From the NCBI RefSeq assembly GCF_026626665.1, contig NZ_JAPNKE010000002.1, positions 4,689,168-4,753,167 on the forward strand: a stretch of 64,000 nucleotides of DNA. The letters run 5' to 3'. The stretch is from Nannocystis pusilla (GTDB taxonomy: Bacteria; Myxococcota_A; Polyangia; Nannocystales; Nannocystaceae). This document shows, piece after piece, positions 20,101 to 29,675 of the stretch; position 1 is the first letter of the stretch, and the number at the start of each line of letters is the position of its first letter. The position numbers were made by a program, and so were the translations under genes. Under the pieces are notes generated by a model, which saw only the letters and a program-made list of their open reading frames with translations, was not told the origin of the DNA and searched no databases.

Positions 20101-20838
20101 GGCCGCGATCACGACCGCGAACGCGGTGAGCTCGCCGCCCACGGGCGTGGCCTGGACCTCGACGCGGTGGGCCGGCACCAGCGTGCGGCCGCTCGGGAAG
20201 TACACCGGCCGCACGCGCGCCGGCCGGTCGAGGCGCAGCCCCGCGGGCGCCTTGGCCAGCGTGTACGGCACCCGCCCCGCGGCGTCGGCCGCCCGGGTCG
20301 CGACCCACCTGTCCTGCGGGACATCCACGCCGAACAGCTCGCGCAGCGCCGCCGACACGCTCGCGGGCGCGCTCACTGCGGCCGCGCGGGCGCTGCTGGC
20401 CAGCGCCGCCGGATGCGGGCTGCCAGCGATCGCGCGCAGGCCGAGGTCGCGACCCATGAGAACCTTGATGTCGCCCTGCATGACGTCGACGCCGGCGACC
20501 GTGGGCCGGAGGATGACCACGATCCCGCCGCGGCCGGTGTCGTGGACGTGGACCAGGCGCAGCCCGGCGAGGGCCGCCCGCGGCACCGCATACAGGGGGC
20601 GCAGGCGCTCGAGGTGATAGCGCGCCGCCTGCTCGGGCGAGGCGCCGCGCGGGGACTCGCCGGTGGCCCATACGAACGACGGCGCGCCGTCATGGCGCGA
20701 GGCGATCACCGCGTCGCTCACGAACTCGCCGGCGAGGGCCGGCACCGTCGACCCGGACGCATAGGCGGGCACGAGCGCGGCAGCCAGTGTCAGAAGATAT
20801 CCGCAGGGGACGAAGCCTATCCTCGATCGATGGTGCAT
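17189..20838 (-). CDS. Secreted M36-family (fungalysin-like) zinc metalloprotease with PA domain and MYXO-CTERM-like tail (one frameshift)
   Basis: About 1,215 residues. The signal peptide starts at ATG 20838 (CGYLLTLAAALVPAYASG). An N-terminal propeptide of about 230 residues follows. The catalytic domain has ATQLFYVTNYMHDWWYDSGF, the zinc motif HEWGHFIHNR and GEGWGDFLG as third ligand. A PA domain (GRIALIDRGTCEFELKAQLAEEAGAVGVI) is inserted ahead of the HExxH, as in M36 relatives. After it come beta-sandwich domains. The C-terminus reads CVGAVPTTSEGSDTSSS, then CACR and GAGLLALAGLLRRRRRVA, a sorting-tail pattern. The frame breaks near 17420, just before the tail. Likely an extracellular or surface protease for feeding on protein. 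Confidence 0.9.
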
Positions 20839-21162
20839 CGGCGCCGAGCTTAGCCGCTGGACCCCTCGTGTCGAGTCACCACGAAATACGCCGCGCGGCG
20901 CATGGCCGCGCAGGAGCTGCGACGGGCACCGACCTGTCCGTTCGTACAGATGCTGCCGGCCCCCGGTCGAACGCGGTTCCATGCGCCGACCCGCTCGCAC
21001 GCGCGACGCGGGAATCACTCGCACGGTTCGAGCGTCACCCCCGATCGTGCGTCGCGCAGCGCGGCCATGCCCCCTCGCGGAGAACGCGCCCGCCAGCGCG
21101 CCGCCGCGGCTCGCACGTTACGCCGGGCGGCACCGTCGCGCTTGCGGTCGATCTACGGCATC
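20839..21162. other. Divergent upstream region of the protease and the leucine-rich lipoprotein
   Basis: About 320 bases between two divergent starts. It contains open frames with no protein-like content and isolated ACCTGTCC and CATGCCCC motifs, but no regular array. Promoters for both genes should lie here; I cannot place them. Confidence 0.4.
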
Positions 21163-22487
21163 ATGGCTGTCATGCTTGGCTTTCTCCGTTATCGCCTCTT
21201 ACCTGTCCTTTTGGTCATATGCGCATGCCCTGACGAGGGCACCGTCCCCGGGCCGCTCGACACCGACACCGCGAGCGACCCCGGCGAGACCGTCGGGGCC
21301 ACCACGGCGCTCACCGATGGTTCTTCCGGCACGACGATGGGGCCGACCGACCCCGTCCCCACGCCGACCACCAGCGACACCGAGGACGGGTCGACCTCCG
21401 GTTCGGGCGGCGGCGACGTCTCGAGCACCTTCGATCCGCCCGCGGCCTGCGGCCCGCCGTGCGACAGCTTCTCGTCGCACGAGGGCATGGTGATGCTCAC
21501 CGGCGCCGGGGCCAACTTCGCCTGCGTCGACCACATCGTCGGCGACCTGTACGTCGGCGCCAACGCCGGGCTGCAGGAGATCGCCAGCCTCGGCAACCTC
21601 GAGCGCGTCGACGGGTCGGTCACGATCGCCGGCAACCTCGCGCTCACCGACCTGTCGAGCCTCGCCTGTCTGCGCGAGGTCGAGTCGCTCAAGCTGACCG
21701 GCATGCCGCAGCTGGGCGACCTCGGGGCGCTGGCGGGCCTGCGCGTCGCCCCGGTCCTCGAGCTCGAGCGGCTCGGGATCACCGCGCTGCCGAGCTTCGC
21801 CTCCGACTTCGCCGGCGTCGCGTCGGTCGTGCTGCGCGACAACGACGCGCTCGTCGACCTGCACGCGGCCGCGACCTGGGGGTCGCCGGCGCGCCGCTCG
21901 AGCTGCGCATCGAGGGCAACGCGGTGCTGCCGGGCCTCGCCGGCCTCGGCGGGCTCATGGCCGCCAACGGCGCCGACCCCGTCCACATCACCCTGTTCGA
22001 CCTGCCCAAGCTCGTCTCGCTCACCGGCCTGGAGCCCGTGGTCCAGGCCGACCTGCACTTCGAGCGGCTGCCGAAGGTCCCCCACCTCGCCCCGCTCGCG
22101 GGCCTCGTCAGCGGCGGCCAGCTCACCTTCAACGCCCTGCCCGCGGTCACCGACCTCGCGGGGCTCGGCGCGCTCGTCTCGGTCGGCACCTTCACGATCG
22201 GCGACTGCTCGCACGGCGAGGGCGGCGGCATGGACGGCCTCACCAGCCTGGTCGGCCTCGACAGCCTGGCGTCGGTCGGCCACTTCGCCCTGGCCGGCAA
22301 CGACAAGCTCGCCTCGTTGACCGGCGCGCCGCAGCTGACCGAGGTCGGCAGCTTCTCCTCGGTCGGCAACCCGGCCCTCGGCCAGAGCGACTACGACGCC
22401 TTCTTCGCCCAGCTCGACGGCGGCGTGCCCTGGGGCTGCGTCGGCGACTGGGGCCGCTGCGAGTGCTTCCCGGTCAACCCCGGCTGA
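21163..22487 (+). CDS. Lipoprotein with receptor-L/leucine-rich-like repeats (one frameshift)
   Basis: ATG 21163 leads a signal peptide with lipobox (LLPVLLVICAC), a Thr/Ser/Gly tether of about 75 residues, then about 340 residues of irregular Leu-rich repeats (VDHIVGDLYVGANAGLQEIA, LGNLERVDGSVTIAGNLALT, PVLELERLGITALPSFASDF) like the receptor-L/BspA type found on bacterial surfaces. The ending is CVGDWGRCECFPVNPG. The frame changes near 21885. A second ATG at 21172 is an equal candidate start. Probably surface exposed; binding partner unknown. Confidence 0.7.
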
Positions 22488-22491
22488 TCCG

Positions 22492-22575
22492 GCTGCCCTT
22501 ACGGACATGCCCGATACAGCATGTCCCTTCACACATGTCCGTTCGCACCTGCGCCATCGCGCAGGTCCCGTGAGC
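22492..22575. repeat. 14-bp repeat array, 6 units, at the end of convergent genes
   Basis: Cores at 22492 (GCTG), 22506, 22520, 22534 (CATG), 22548 (CCTG) and 22562 (CAGG), exactly 14 bases apart. It starts five bases after the lipoprotein stop and overlaps the last codons of the membrane gene on the other strand. Confidence 0.9.
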
Positions 22576-23572
22576 CGCCCTCGAGCAGCAGCAGCATCGC
22601 GGCGCACAGCTCGAGGTGGCCGTGGAAGCGGGCCATGCGGAAGTAGCCGTGGCAGGCGGACATCAGGTCGCGCGCGGCCCACAGCGCCAGCGCGACGGCC
22701 ACGGCGATCGCCGCCCACAGCAGCGGCCGGCCCATGTCGGCCTGCAGCCCGGCCCAGCGGGCGCGGTAGGTCGGCGGGGTCGCGCGGTCGCGGTCCTCGT
22801 CGGGCAGAAGGCCCAGCCACACCCCGTAGTGGATGGTCTGGGCGAAGCAGAACAGCAGCACCAGCCGCAGCGCCCACTCGGGGCCGACGCCCGGCGACAG
22901 CCGCCACACCTGGTACTCGGGGCCCATGCCGCCGCCGAACCACTGCAGCCCGCCGCTGGCGCGCACCGCCGACAACGCGACGTCGCTGACCAGGAACACG
23001 CTGGCCGCGACCATCAGCGCCAGCGGCAGCCAGTGCAGCCGCGACGTCCGCGGCCGCCAGGCCCACCACAGCAGCACCGCGATCGCGTTGTGGAGGTGGG
23101 CGAACACCACGTCGCCGGTGCGCCCGAGCGCGGCGAAGCTGCCGGCCAGCGCCGCCACCAACACGACCCCGAGCGCGCGCCGGCCGAGGCTCGCGCGCGC
23201 CGCCGCGGCCGCCAGCCCGGCCGCCAGGAAGCCCCACAGCAGGTGCCCGCCGAGCGCGACGTAGACCAGCGGCGGCCCGGCCAGCACGGCCAGGGCGGCG
23301 CGCCGGTGATAACCTGGCCGAACGAGCATGTACCGAAGGTCAGCCACCAGGTGCGGCACGCCCCACACCAGCGGCCCGAGGATCAGCAGCCACAGCGGCG
23401 CGACCAGCGTGGCCAGCAGGGCGGTGCAGACCATGGTCGAGCCGAGCACGGCGATCCGCAGCTCGCGGCGGCGGATCAGCGGCCGGACCACGCGCCCGAG
23501 CTTGCGGAGCCACCAGCGCCGCACGAGGTCGGCCGCGTCGATCGGGCCGCGGAGGAGCGTCGTCGCGGTCAT
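22529..23572 (-). CDS. Polytopic membrane protein with conserved-looking His residues, unknown function
   Basis: 347 residues with about nine hydrophobic helices. His residues sit in or near helices in suggestive settings: WGVPHLVADLRYMLVRP, VVFAHLHNAIAVLLWW, CFAQTIHYGVWLGLLPDEDR and ACHGYFRMARFHGHLELCAA. Such patterns occur in membrane metalloenzymes (for example the Brp/Blh carotenoid oxygenase type, which also has a GxPH motif), but I cannot assign a family. Its start overlaps the stop of a 47-residue MYXO-CTERM-like gene (ATGA), so the two are translated together and may work on the same substrate. Confidence 0.75.
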   Translation of the reverse strand: MTATTLLRGPIDAADLVRRWWLRKLGRVVRPLIRRRELRIAVLGSTMVCTALLATLVAPLWLLILGPLVWGVPHLVADLRYMLVRPGYHRRAALAVLAGPPLVYVALGGHLLWGFLAAGLAAAAARASLGRRALGVVLVAALAGSFAALGRTGDVVFAHLHNAIAVLLWWAWRPRTSRLHWLPLALMVAASVFLVSDVALSAVRASGGLQWFGGGMGPEYQVWRLSPGVGPEWALRLVLLFCFAQTIHYGVWLGLLPDEDRDRATPPTYRARWAGLQADMGRPLLWAAIAVAVALALWAARDLMSACHGYFRMARFHGHLELCAAMLLLLEGGSRDLRDGAGANGHV

Positions 23573-23712
23573 GCTCGTCGTCGCCGGCGCGCGGCCCACA
23601 GCGCCAGCAGCAGCAGCCAGCCGGCGCCCGCGTCGGCCTGCGCGTCGACCTGGCAGCCGCCCTTCTTCGGCGGCGGCCCCGGGGGCACGTCCACGCGGGC
23701 TCCTGGCGTCAT
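23569..23712 (-). CDS. Mini-protein made almost only of a MYXO-CTERM-like sorting tail
   Basis: 47 residues: a Pro-rich start (PGARVDVPPGPPPKKGGC), then a hydrophobic stretch GAGWLLLLALWAA and an Arg run RRRRRA. This is the layout of MYXO-CTERM tails (Cys, hydrophobic helix, Arg cluster) normally found at the end of large secreted proteins. The stop overlaps the next ATG by four bases. It may be a true small protein, or the last exon-like remnant of a larger gene whose upstream part is lost or out of frame; I saw no convincing body upstream. Confidence 0.5.
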   Translation of the reverse strand: MTPGARVDVPPGPPPKKGGCQVDAQADAGAGWLLLLALWAARRRRRA

Positions 23713-23784
23713 GGCCGCACGATGGCACACGCGGCGGCGGCCTGGGAAGGTGCGCCGGCGCGGGCGATCGCGTACCGTCGCCCG

Positions 23785-24183
23785 GTGCTCGCCTCGCCGA
23801 CCGGCGGCTTTTTGGCCGACCCCTACGTCGGGCCGACCTTGCTCGTGCTCGCCGGGGTGCTCGCCGGGGTGCTCAACACCCTCGCCGGCGGCGGCTCCTT
23901 CGTCATCCTGCCGCTGCTGATCGGCCTCGGCCTGCCGCCCGGGGTCGCCAACGCGACCAGCCGGATCGGCGTGCTCGCCCACGGCTCGGCCGCGGCGCTC
24001 ACGTTCGCGCGCGACCGCGCCCTGCACACCGGCCTGGTCGCGCGCATGGCCCCGCCGATGTGCGCCGGGGCGCTGCTCGGCGCGTGGCTGGCGACGCGCA
24101 CCAGCGACGCGCTGCTGCGCCCGATCATCGGCGGGGTGCTGGTCGCGTGGGCGCTGTTCCTGGTCTTCGGCCAGGTGGCATGA
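23785..24183 (+). CDS. TauE/SafE-family permease, N-terminal half
   Basis: 132 residues from GTG 23785 with four membrane helices and the repeat signature GVLAGVLNTLAGGGSFVILPLLIGLGLPPGVANATSR, typical of the first half of TauE/SafE sulfite/sulfonate exporters. The stop (TGA 24181-24183) overlaps the ATG of the second half (ATGA). Either a true split permease whose halves assemble, or one gene broken by a one-base error; in the second case the linker is PPPEPRPPGTAAYA. Confidence 0.75.
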   Translation: MLASPTGGFLADPYVGPTLLVLAGVLAGVLNTLAGGGSFVILPLLIGLGLPPGVANATSRIGVLAHGSAAALTFARDRALHTGLVARMAPPMCAGALLGAWLATRTSDALLRPIIGGVLVAWALFLVFGQVA

Positions 24184-24557
24184 CGACCCCGCCGCCCGAG
24201 CCGCGCCCGCCCGGCACCGCCGCCTACGCGCTCGCGCTGCTCATCGGCGTCTACGGCGGCTTCCTGCAGGCCGGCGTCGGCTTCCCGCTGATCGCCCTGT
24301 TCGTGTCCCACCTCGGCCACGACCTGCTGCGCGCCAACGCGGCCAAGGTGGCGCTGGTGTTCGTGTACACGCTGCTGGTGGTGGCGGTGTTCGCCGCCGC
24401 GGGCCAGATCGACTGGCCGCGCGCGGGCCAGCTGGCGATCGGGATGACGTTCGGCGGCTGGCTCGGGGCGCGCATGCAGCTCCGCGCCGGCGCGCCGCTG
24501 GTCCGCTGGACGATCGTCGTGATGGTGGCGGTCAGCGGGGCGTCCTTGCTGGTCTGA
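24180..24557 (+). CDS. TauE/SafE-family permease, C-terminal half
   Basis: 125 residues with a Pro-rich start and four helices. GVYGGFLQAGVGFPLIALFV is the second copy of the family repeat, followed by NAAKVALVFVYTLLVVAVF and IGMTFGGWLGARMQLR. Together with the preceding gene it makes one normal-length exporter of about 257 residues. The Pro-rich junction is longer than usual between the halves. Confidence 0.75.
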   Translation: MTTPPPEPRPPGTAAYALALLIGVYGGFLQAGVGFPLIALFVSHLGHDLLRANAAKVALVFVYTLLVVAVFAAAGQIDWPRAGQLAIGMTFGGWLGARMQLRAGAPLVRWTIVVMVAVSGASLLV

Positions 24558-24600
24558 AGGACAGGTCCCGGGCGGCCGGGGCCGGCGCGGGTCGATGCGA

Positions 24601-25307
24601 TCAGCGGATCTCGACGATCGCACCGGCCAGGCGCAGGCGCGCGGCGATCGCCCTCGCTTCCTGGCGCGGGACGGCCGCGCGCAGGGTGCAAGGGGCCGAC
24701 GCGACGAGGTCCTTCGCCTCCTTGAGGCTCATCGGTGACAGCTCGCGGAGGGCCTTGATGACGGCGATCTTGGAGTCACCGGGGCTGTGGAGGATGACGG
24801 CGGACGCGTCGGCTCCGCTCGTGAAGCGCCGCTCGGGCGCGCTCTCGCCGACGATGACGTCGAGTGTGTAAGTCGGGGCGACGAAGCGGGGTCGGCCCAG
24901 GTAGTCGGAGAGGTTGTGGGGCTCGTTCAACGAGGCGAGCGAAAGGCCGAGGCTCCGCACGTACAGGACGACGGGCTCGAGCACGAAGGAGGGCTCGTAC
25001 GCGAGGCTCCACCCGGACCAGGAGCGGGCCAGGGCGACGAGCACGTCCTGCGGCTCGACCACGCGCGGGCCGGCGGCGCTGATCACCTCCGCCGGGCCGG
25101 CGACCACGAGCCGGCGGCGCACCAGGTCGATCACACACGCCGCGAGCACGTCGCTGATCTCCTCCGTGCGGTCGAAGCCACGGGCCTGCGCGACGGCACC
25201 TTCGGGACCCGCCAGCAGCATGTCGAACAGCGCCGTGGCGCCCCAGCGCTGGTGGTGAACCGCCGCCCCTCGTCCGACACGATGACCACATCCAGTCGTT
25301 CGCTCAT
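24601..25307 (-). CDS. Protein with C-terminal ribosomal L7/L12-like domain (one frameshift)
   Basis: About 235 residues. The start ATG 25307 gives SERLDVVIVSDEGRRF; the frame then changes near 25265 and continues HHQRWGATALFDMLLAGPEG. A middle region with STPASW-like helices is unassigned. The last 70 residues (DSKIAVIKALRELSPMSLKEAKDLVASAP) match the C-terminal domain of ribosomal protein bL12, including the KxxVIKxxRE and LKEAKDLV segments. Such domains outside the ribosome are found in myxobacteria and actinobacteria with unknown roles; binding to a translation GTPase is a possibility. Confidence 0.65.
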
Positions 25308-25693
25308 GGGAATGGGCGACGACGGTACCAGAGTCGCCGACCCGCGGCCCGCGGAGCGCGCCCTCGCGGAAGAGGTCGGCAGCGCCGGGCTCGACGGCGC
25401 CGACGCGGCGACGCGCAGCCCGGCGGAGCGCTGGCGACGGACATGTCCCTCGAGACATCTTGCCGAGGACCGCGACGGCCGGGTCGCTCGTCGCTACCGC
25501 ACCGGCGAAGGTGCGGCGGGTGAAGGTCCGCGAGGTGCGCGGCGAGATCGGACCGAACGTCCTGCGGCCTCGCCGGGCGTCGTGGGGCGCCGCCCTCGGG
25601 GGCGGACCGAGCTGCGACGAAATGCCGCCGAAAGGGCGGTGCTGCGCGCTTCCACGCCGTGCTGGCGCCGAGCGGCTCGGCTATATCGTCCGG
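25308..25693. other. Gene-free stretch with a two-unit 14-bp repeat
   Basis: About 385 bases between two divergent genes. It holds a two-unit repeat at 25442 and 25456 (CATG, CATC). No frame looks protein-coding. The bases just before 25694 (TATATCGTCC) are a locally AT-richer spot that could belong to the promoter of the PAS-STAS gene. Confidence 0.4.
25442..25469. repeat. 14-bp repeat, 2 units
   Basis: CATG at 25442 and CATC at 25456, 14 bases apart, with the GGACATGTCCC decamer at the first unit. Confidence 0.6.
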
Positions 25694-26449
25694 ATGTTGG
25701 ACGCGACCCAGGTCCTCGCGCTGCTGGAGCACCTCCCCATCGCGCTGTACGTGATGCAGGACGGCATGCTGCAGTGGTGCAACGACAAGTTCTCGAGCCT
25801 GTGCGAGTGCCCGCTCGAGCAGGCGCTGGGCCAGAGCTTCGTCCGCTTCATCGCCCCCGAAGACCGCGAATTCGTCGTCGATCGCTACCGCCGGCGGATC
25901 GCCGGCGAGGCGGTCCCCGAGCACTACGAGTTCTCGGCGGTGGGCCTGCAGACCGGCAAGCGCACGCCGATCCACATGTCCGTCCACGTCACGCAGATCG
26001 CCGGCGTCCGCTACAGCATCGGCGTGGTCGTCGACCTCACCGCCCAGGCCAGCGTGGCCGCCGGGCTCGCCGCCGCCGCCACGGTCGAGCGCAACAACCC
26101 GACCCCGGTCCTGCGGGTCGCCGCCGGCGTGCTGGTGGTCCCGCTGGTCGGCCACTACCACGCCGCCCGCGTGCAGAGCCTGAACCAGAGCGTCCTGGCC
26201 GCGATCGCGGAGCAGCGGGCGCACGCGCTGATCCTCGACGTCACCGGCCTCGTCGACGCCGACGAGCGCGTGGCCGACTACCTCGGCCGCACCGCCGCCG
26301 CCGCCCGCCTGCTCGGCGCCCAGTGCCTGCTCGCCGGCGTGTCCCCGGCGCTCGCGCAGCTGCTCGTCACGAGCTTCGCCACGCTGACCCACCTGACGAC
26401 CGCCGCGACCCTCGAGGACGCCCTCGCCCGGGTGCCGCGGCCCGGCTGA
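25694..26449 (+). CDS. PAS-STAS protein, stressosome RsbR-like
   Basis: 251 residues. Residues about 1-115 form a PAS domain (LEHLPIALYVMQDGMLQWCNDKFSSL, then IAPEDREFVVDRYRRRI and FSAVGLQTGKRTPIHM). Residues about 140-245 form a STAS domain (VPLVGHYHAARVQSLNQSVLAAI, ALILDVTGLVDADERVADYL, LLGAQCLLAGVSPALAQLL) like RsbR/RsbS and the C-terminus of anti-sigma-factor antagonists. It probably senses a ligand and relays through STAS contacts. No kinase of the RsbT type is adjacent. The usual phosphorylated Thr/Ser position reads TGLVDAD. Confidence 0.85.
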   Translation: MLDATQVLALLEHLPIALYVMQDGMLQWCNDKFSSLCECPLEQALGQSFVRFIAPEDREFVVDRYRRRIAGEAVPEHYEFSAVGLQTGKRTPIHMSVHVTQIAGVRYSIGVVVDLTAQASVAAGLAAAATVERNNPTPVLRVAAGVLVVPLVGHYHAARVQSLNQSVLAAIAEQRAHALILDVTGLVDADERVADYLGRTAAAARLLGAQCLLAGVSPALAQLLVTSFATLTHLTTAATLEDALARVPRPG

Positions 26450-26466
26450 GTCGCGCGACCACTCGA

Positions 26467-26670
26467 TCTGTCTCTCCGGACATGTCGAACGAATCGGGCC
26501 CGCGGCGTGGACCAGAAAAGTTGTCTCTCGGCCAGCGAACGCCGTCGATTTCGACCTGTCCCTTGGAACAGGCGACCGCCCACCGCTTCAACGCCGACGG
26601 GGCACCGCCGCCGCCAGCGACGCTCTCCCGGCCTCTCGCTCACCTGTCTCTCGGTACAGCTCCCGCCCCA
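26467..26670. repeat. Scattered pairs of the 14-bp repeat after the PAS-STAS gene
   Basis: Three separate pairs, each 14 bases apart: 26467/26481 (TCTG, CATG), 26555/26569 (CCTG, CAGG) and 26643/26657 (CCTG, CAGC). The last pair lies inside the 3' end of the methyltransferase gene on the other strand. Confidence 0.6.
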
Positions 26671-27541
26671 GCGCCGCCGTCCACGCCGGCGTCGACCCGC
26701 AGCACGAGCCGACCAGGTGCAGCCCGGCGCTCCTCGCCATCTCCGCCACCTCGGCGGCGAACGCTCCGGCCGTGACCGCGTGCGTCACGAAGCGCCCCGG
26801 CTCGGCGCGCCCGGTGTGCGGATATGTCCCGAGGAGCATGTCCGTCGCGCCAGCCGCGGCCACCAGCGCCGGGATCGCCGCCGGCAAGAACGTCAGCTCC
26901 GTGCAGTTGACCAGCAGCGCCTGCACCGCGAGCCCGCGCAGCCCGGCCACCAGTTCCTCCAAGGACTCGCCGGCCAGCAGGCGCCCGTCGGCGCGGCACA
27001 CCACCGCCAGCCACACCGGCAGACCGAGCCCCTGCCCGGCCGTCACCGCCGCGACCGCCTCGTCGACGCGGCCCATCGTCTCGACCAGCAGCAGGTCGCA
27101 GCCGGCGCCAGCCAGCGTCTCGGCCATCGCCCGGTGCTCCGGCCCTGCGCGGCTGCCCGGCGAGTCGGCCGGGCGGAAGCAATCCTCGAGCGGGCTCATC
27201 GATCCGGCGATCCGGGCCGTCGCCGCGCTCGCTGGATCGTCCTCCGCCAGCTGTTCGCGCGCCTCGCGGGCCAGAGTCACCGCCAGCCGGGTCAGCGCCG
27301 CCGCCTCGTGGGCCCGCCCGCCCGCGGCCAGGTTGCGCGCGTGCGTGCGGAACGTGTTCGTCGTGATCACCTGCGCGCCCGCGCGGAGGTAGTCCAGGTG
27401 GACCTGCCGCACCACCGCGGGCGCCTCGACCAGGGCGTGCGCCGACCACAGCGGCGCGTCCATGCGCGCGCCGCGGCGCTCGAGCTCGGTCCCCATCGCC
27501 CCGTCGAGCAGGGCCGGCGCCGGCCATGGCCTCATGGACAT
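26588..27541 (-). CDS. Homocysteine S-methyltransferase family protein
   Basis: About 317 residues of the homocysteine S-methyltransferase (MmuM/BHMT) family. ALLDGAMGTELERRG opens the barrel, ITTNTFRTHARNL carries the conserved Asn-Thr, LLLVETMGRVDEA the conserved Glu, NCTE the first zinc Cys, and VGSCCGSTPAWTAAL the paired zinc Cys. It should transfer a methyl group to homocysteine to make methionine; the donor (S-methylmethionine or other) cannot be told. The start lies inside a 14-bp repeat array, which offers ATGs at 27535, 27541 and 27583; 27541 is used here. Confidence 0.88.
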   Translation of the reverse strand: MSMRPWPAPALLDGAMGTELERRGARMDAPLWSAHALVEAPAVVRQVHLDYLRAGAQVITTNTFRTHARNLAAGGRAHEAAALTRLAVTLAREAREQLAEDDPASAATARIAGSMSPLEDCFRPADSPGSRAGPEHRAMAETLAGAGCDLLLVETMGRVDEAVAAVTAGQGLGLPVWLAVVCRADGRLLAGESLEELVAGLRGLAVQALLVNCTELTFLPAAIPALVAAAGATDMLLGTYPHTGRAEPGRFVTHAVTAGAFAAEVAEMARSAGLHLVGSCCGSTPAWTAALGRELYRETGEREAGRASLAAAVPRRR

Positions 27542-27608
27542 GCTCCCAAGAACATGTCCGCCCGGGCATGTCCTTTCGAGCATGTCCCGGGCGCCAGGCC
27601 CGCCTCTG
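27525..27608. repeat. 14-bp repeat array, 6 units, over the start of the methyltransferase gene
   Basis: Cores at 27525, 27539, 27553, 27567, 27581 (CATG) and 27595 (CAGG), exactly 14 bases apart. The array covers the candidate start codons of the gene to its left and reaches to 15 bases from the end of the lipoprotein gene to its right. Confidence 0.9.
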
Positions 27609-27622
27609 CCGGCCCCTGGGGC

Positions 27623-28173
27623 TCAGCGCATGAACTCGTCCTTCATCAGGCAGAACTTGGGGTCGTTCGGCTGGCCGATGGTCGGCATGATGCGGCACTC
27701 GTAGCCCTCGCGCGGACAGTCCGCGTTGTCGGTGCACTCGACGACGCAGCCCTCGAAGTACATGTCGGCGCCGATGCAGGTCACGCCCTGGCCGCAGATC
27801 GCGTCGTCGGGCACGTAGGCGGTGTTCGGCGGCAGCTCGCACAGCTTGCTGCAGTAGCCGCAGGGCAGGTCGTACAGCTCGAGGATGTCGGTGAGGCACA
27901 CGCCGCCCTCGCCGAGGATCGCCACGCACTCGTCGTCCATGGTGCAGGGCGCGCCGAACTCGCTCATCACGCCGCCGACGCCGCCGGCCGGGGCGGCTCG
28001 CAGACGACGCCGCCGGTCTCGGTGGTCGTCGTCGGCGCCGTCGTCGTGTCGTTCGCGGTCGCGTTCTCGGTGGTGCTCGGCGTGTTGTCGGTGTCGGTGT
28101 CGCCGCTGCCGCCGTTGCAGGCGGGCAAGGCGAGGAGCATGCAGGCGAGGCCAGCTACGATGTTCTTGCGCAT
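27623..28173 (-). CDS. Cys-rich lipoprotein of unknown function (one frameshift)
   Basis: ATG 28173 opens a signal peptide with lipobox (IVAGLACMLLALPAC), then a Thr/Asp/Asn tether. After a frame change near 28000 comes a Cys-rich domain (FGAPCTMDDECVAILGEGGV, CGYCSKLCELPP, GCVVECTDNADCPREGYEC) of the kind seen in myxobacterial Cys-knot-like secreted proteins. The C-terminus is NDPKFCLMKDEFMR. Probably a surface lipoprotein held by disulfides. Function unknown. Confidence 0.65.
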
Positions 28174-28236
28174 TGGAGCCGGACGATAGGCCGCGGCGGC
28201 CAGGCCGCCAACAAACATGCGCGCAGCGCCGCTCGC

Positions 28237-29448
<1,212 letters not shown>

Positions 29449-29675
29449 GTCCCTTGGGGGTTATCACGACCGCCCGCGGGCTCAGGCCACGTTTCAGTTG
29501 CGCTCGCTCACGCGAACCGCGCGCGGTCCGTGCGGAGGACGATCACACGCGCGACGCGGCCTGCCGCCCCGCTTGCTGCGCGGCCGCCGACGCACCCTCG
29601 CGTGCGCGGCCCCTGGCCCGCGAGAGCGCGGATCGGGTTCCGCGCGGGCGGCGGCAGAGCTACCCTGCCGGGGTC

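Noticed and set aside
18904..20853. A 649-residue forward frame opposite the M36 protease
   Set aside because: Shadow frame of the protease; no motifs and biased R/V/H content.
26588..27700. SAM or cobalamin riboswitch upstream of the homocysteine methyltransferase
   Set aside because: The upstream region is a 14-bp array and a neighbouring gene; I saw no riboswitch core.
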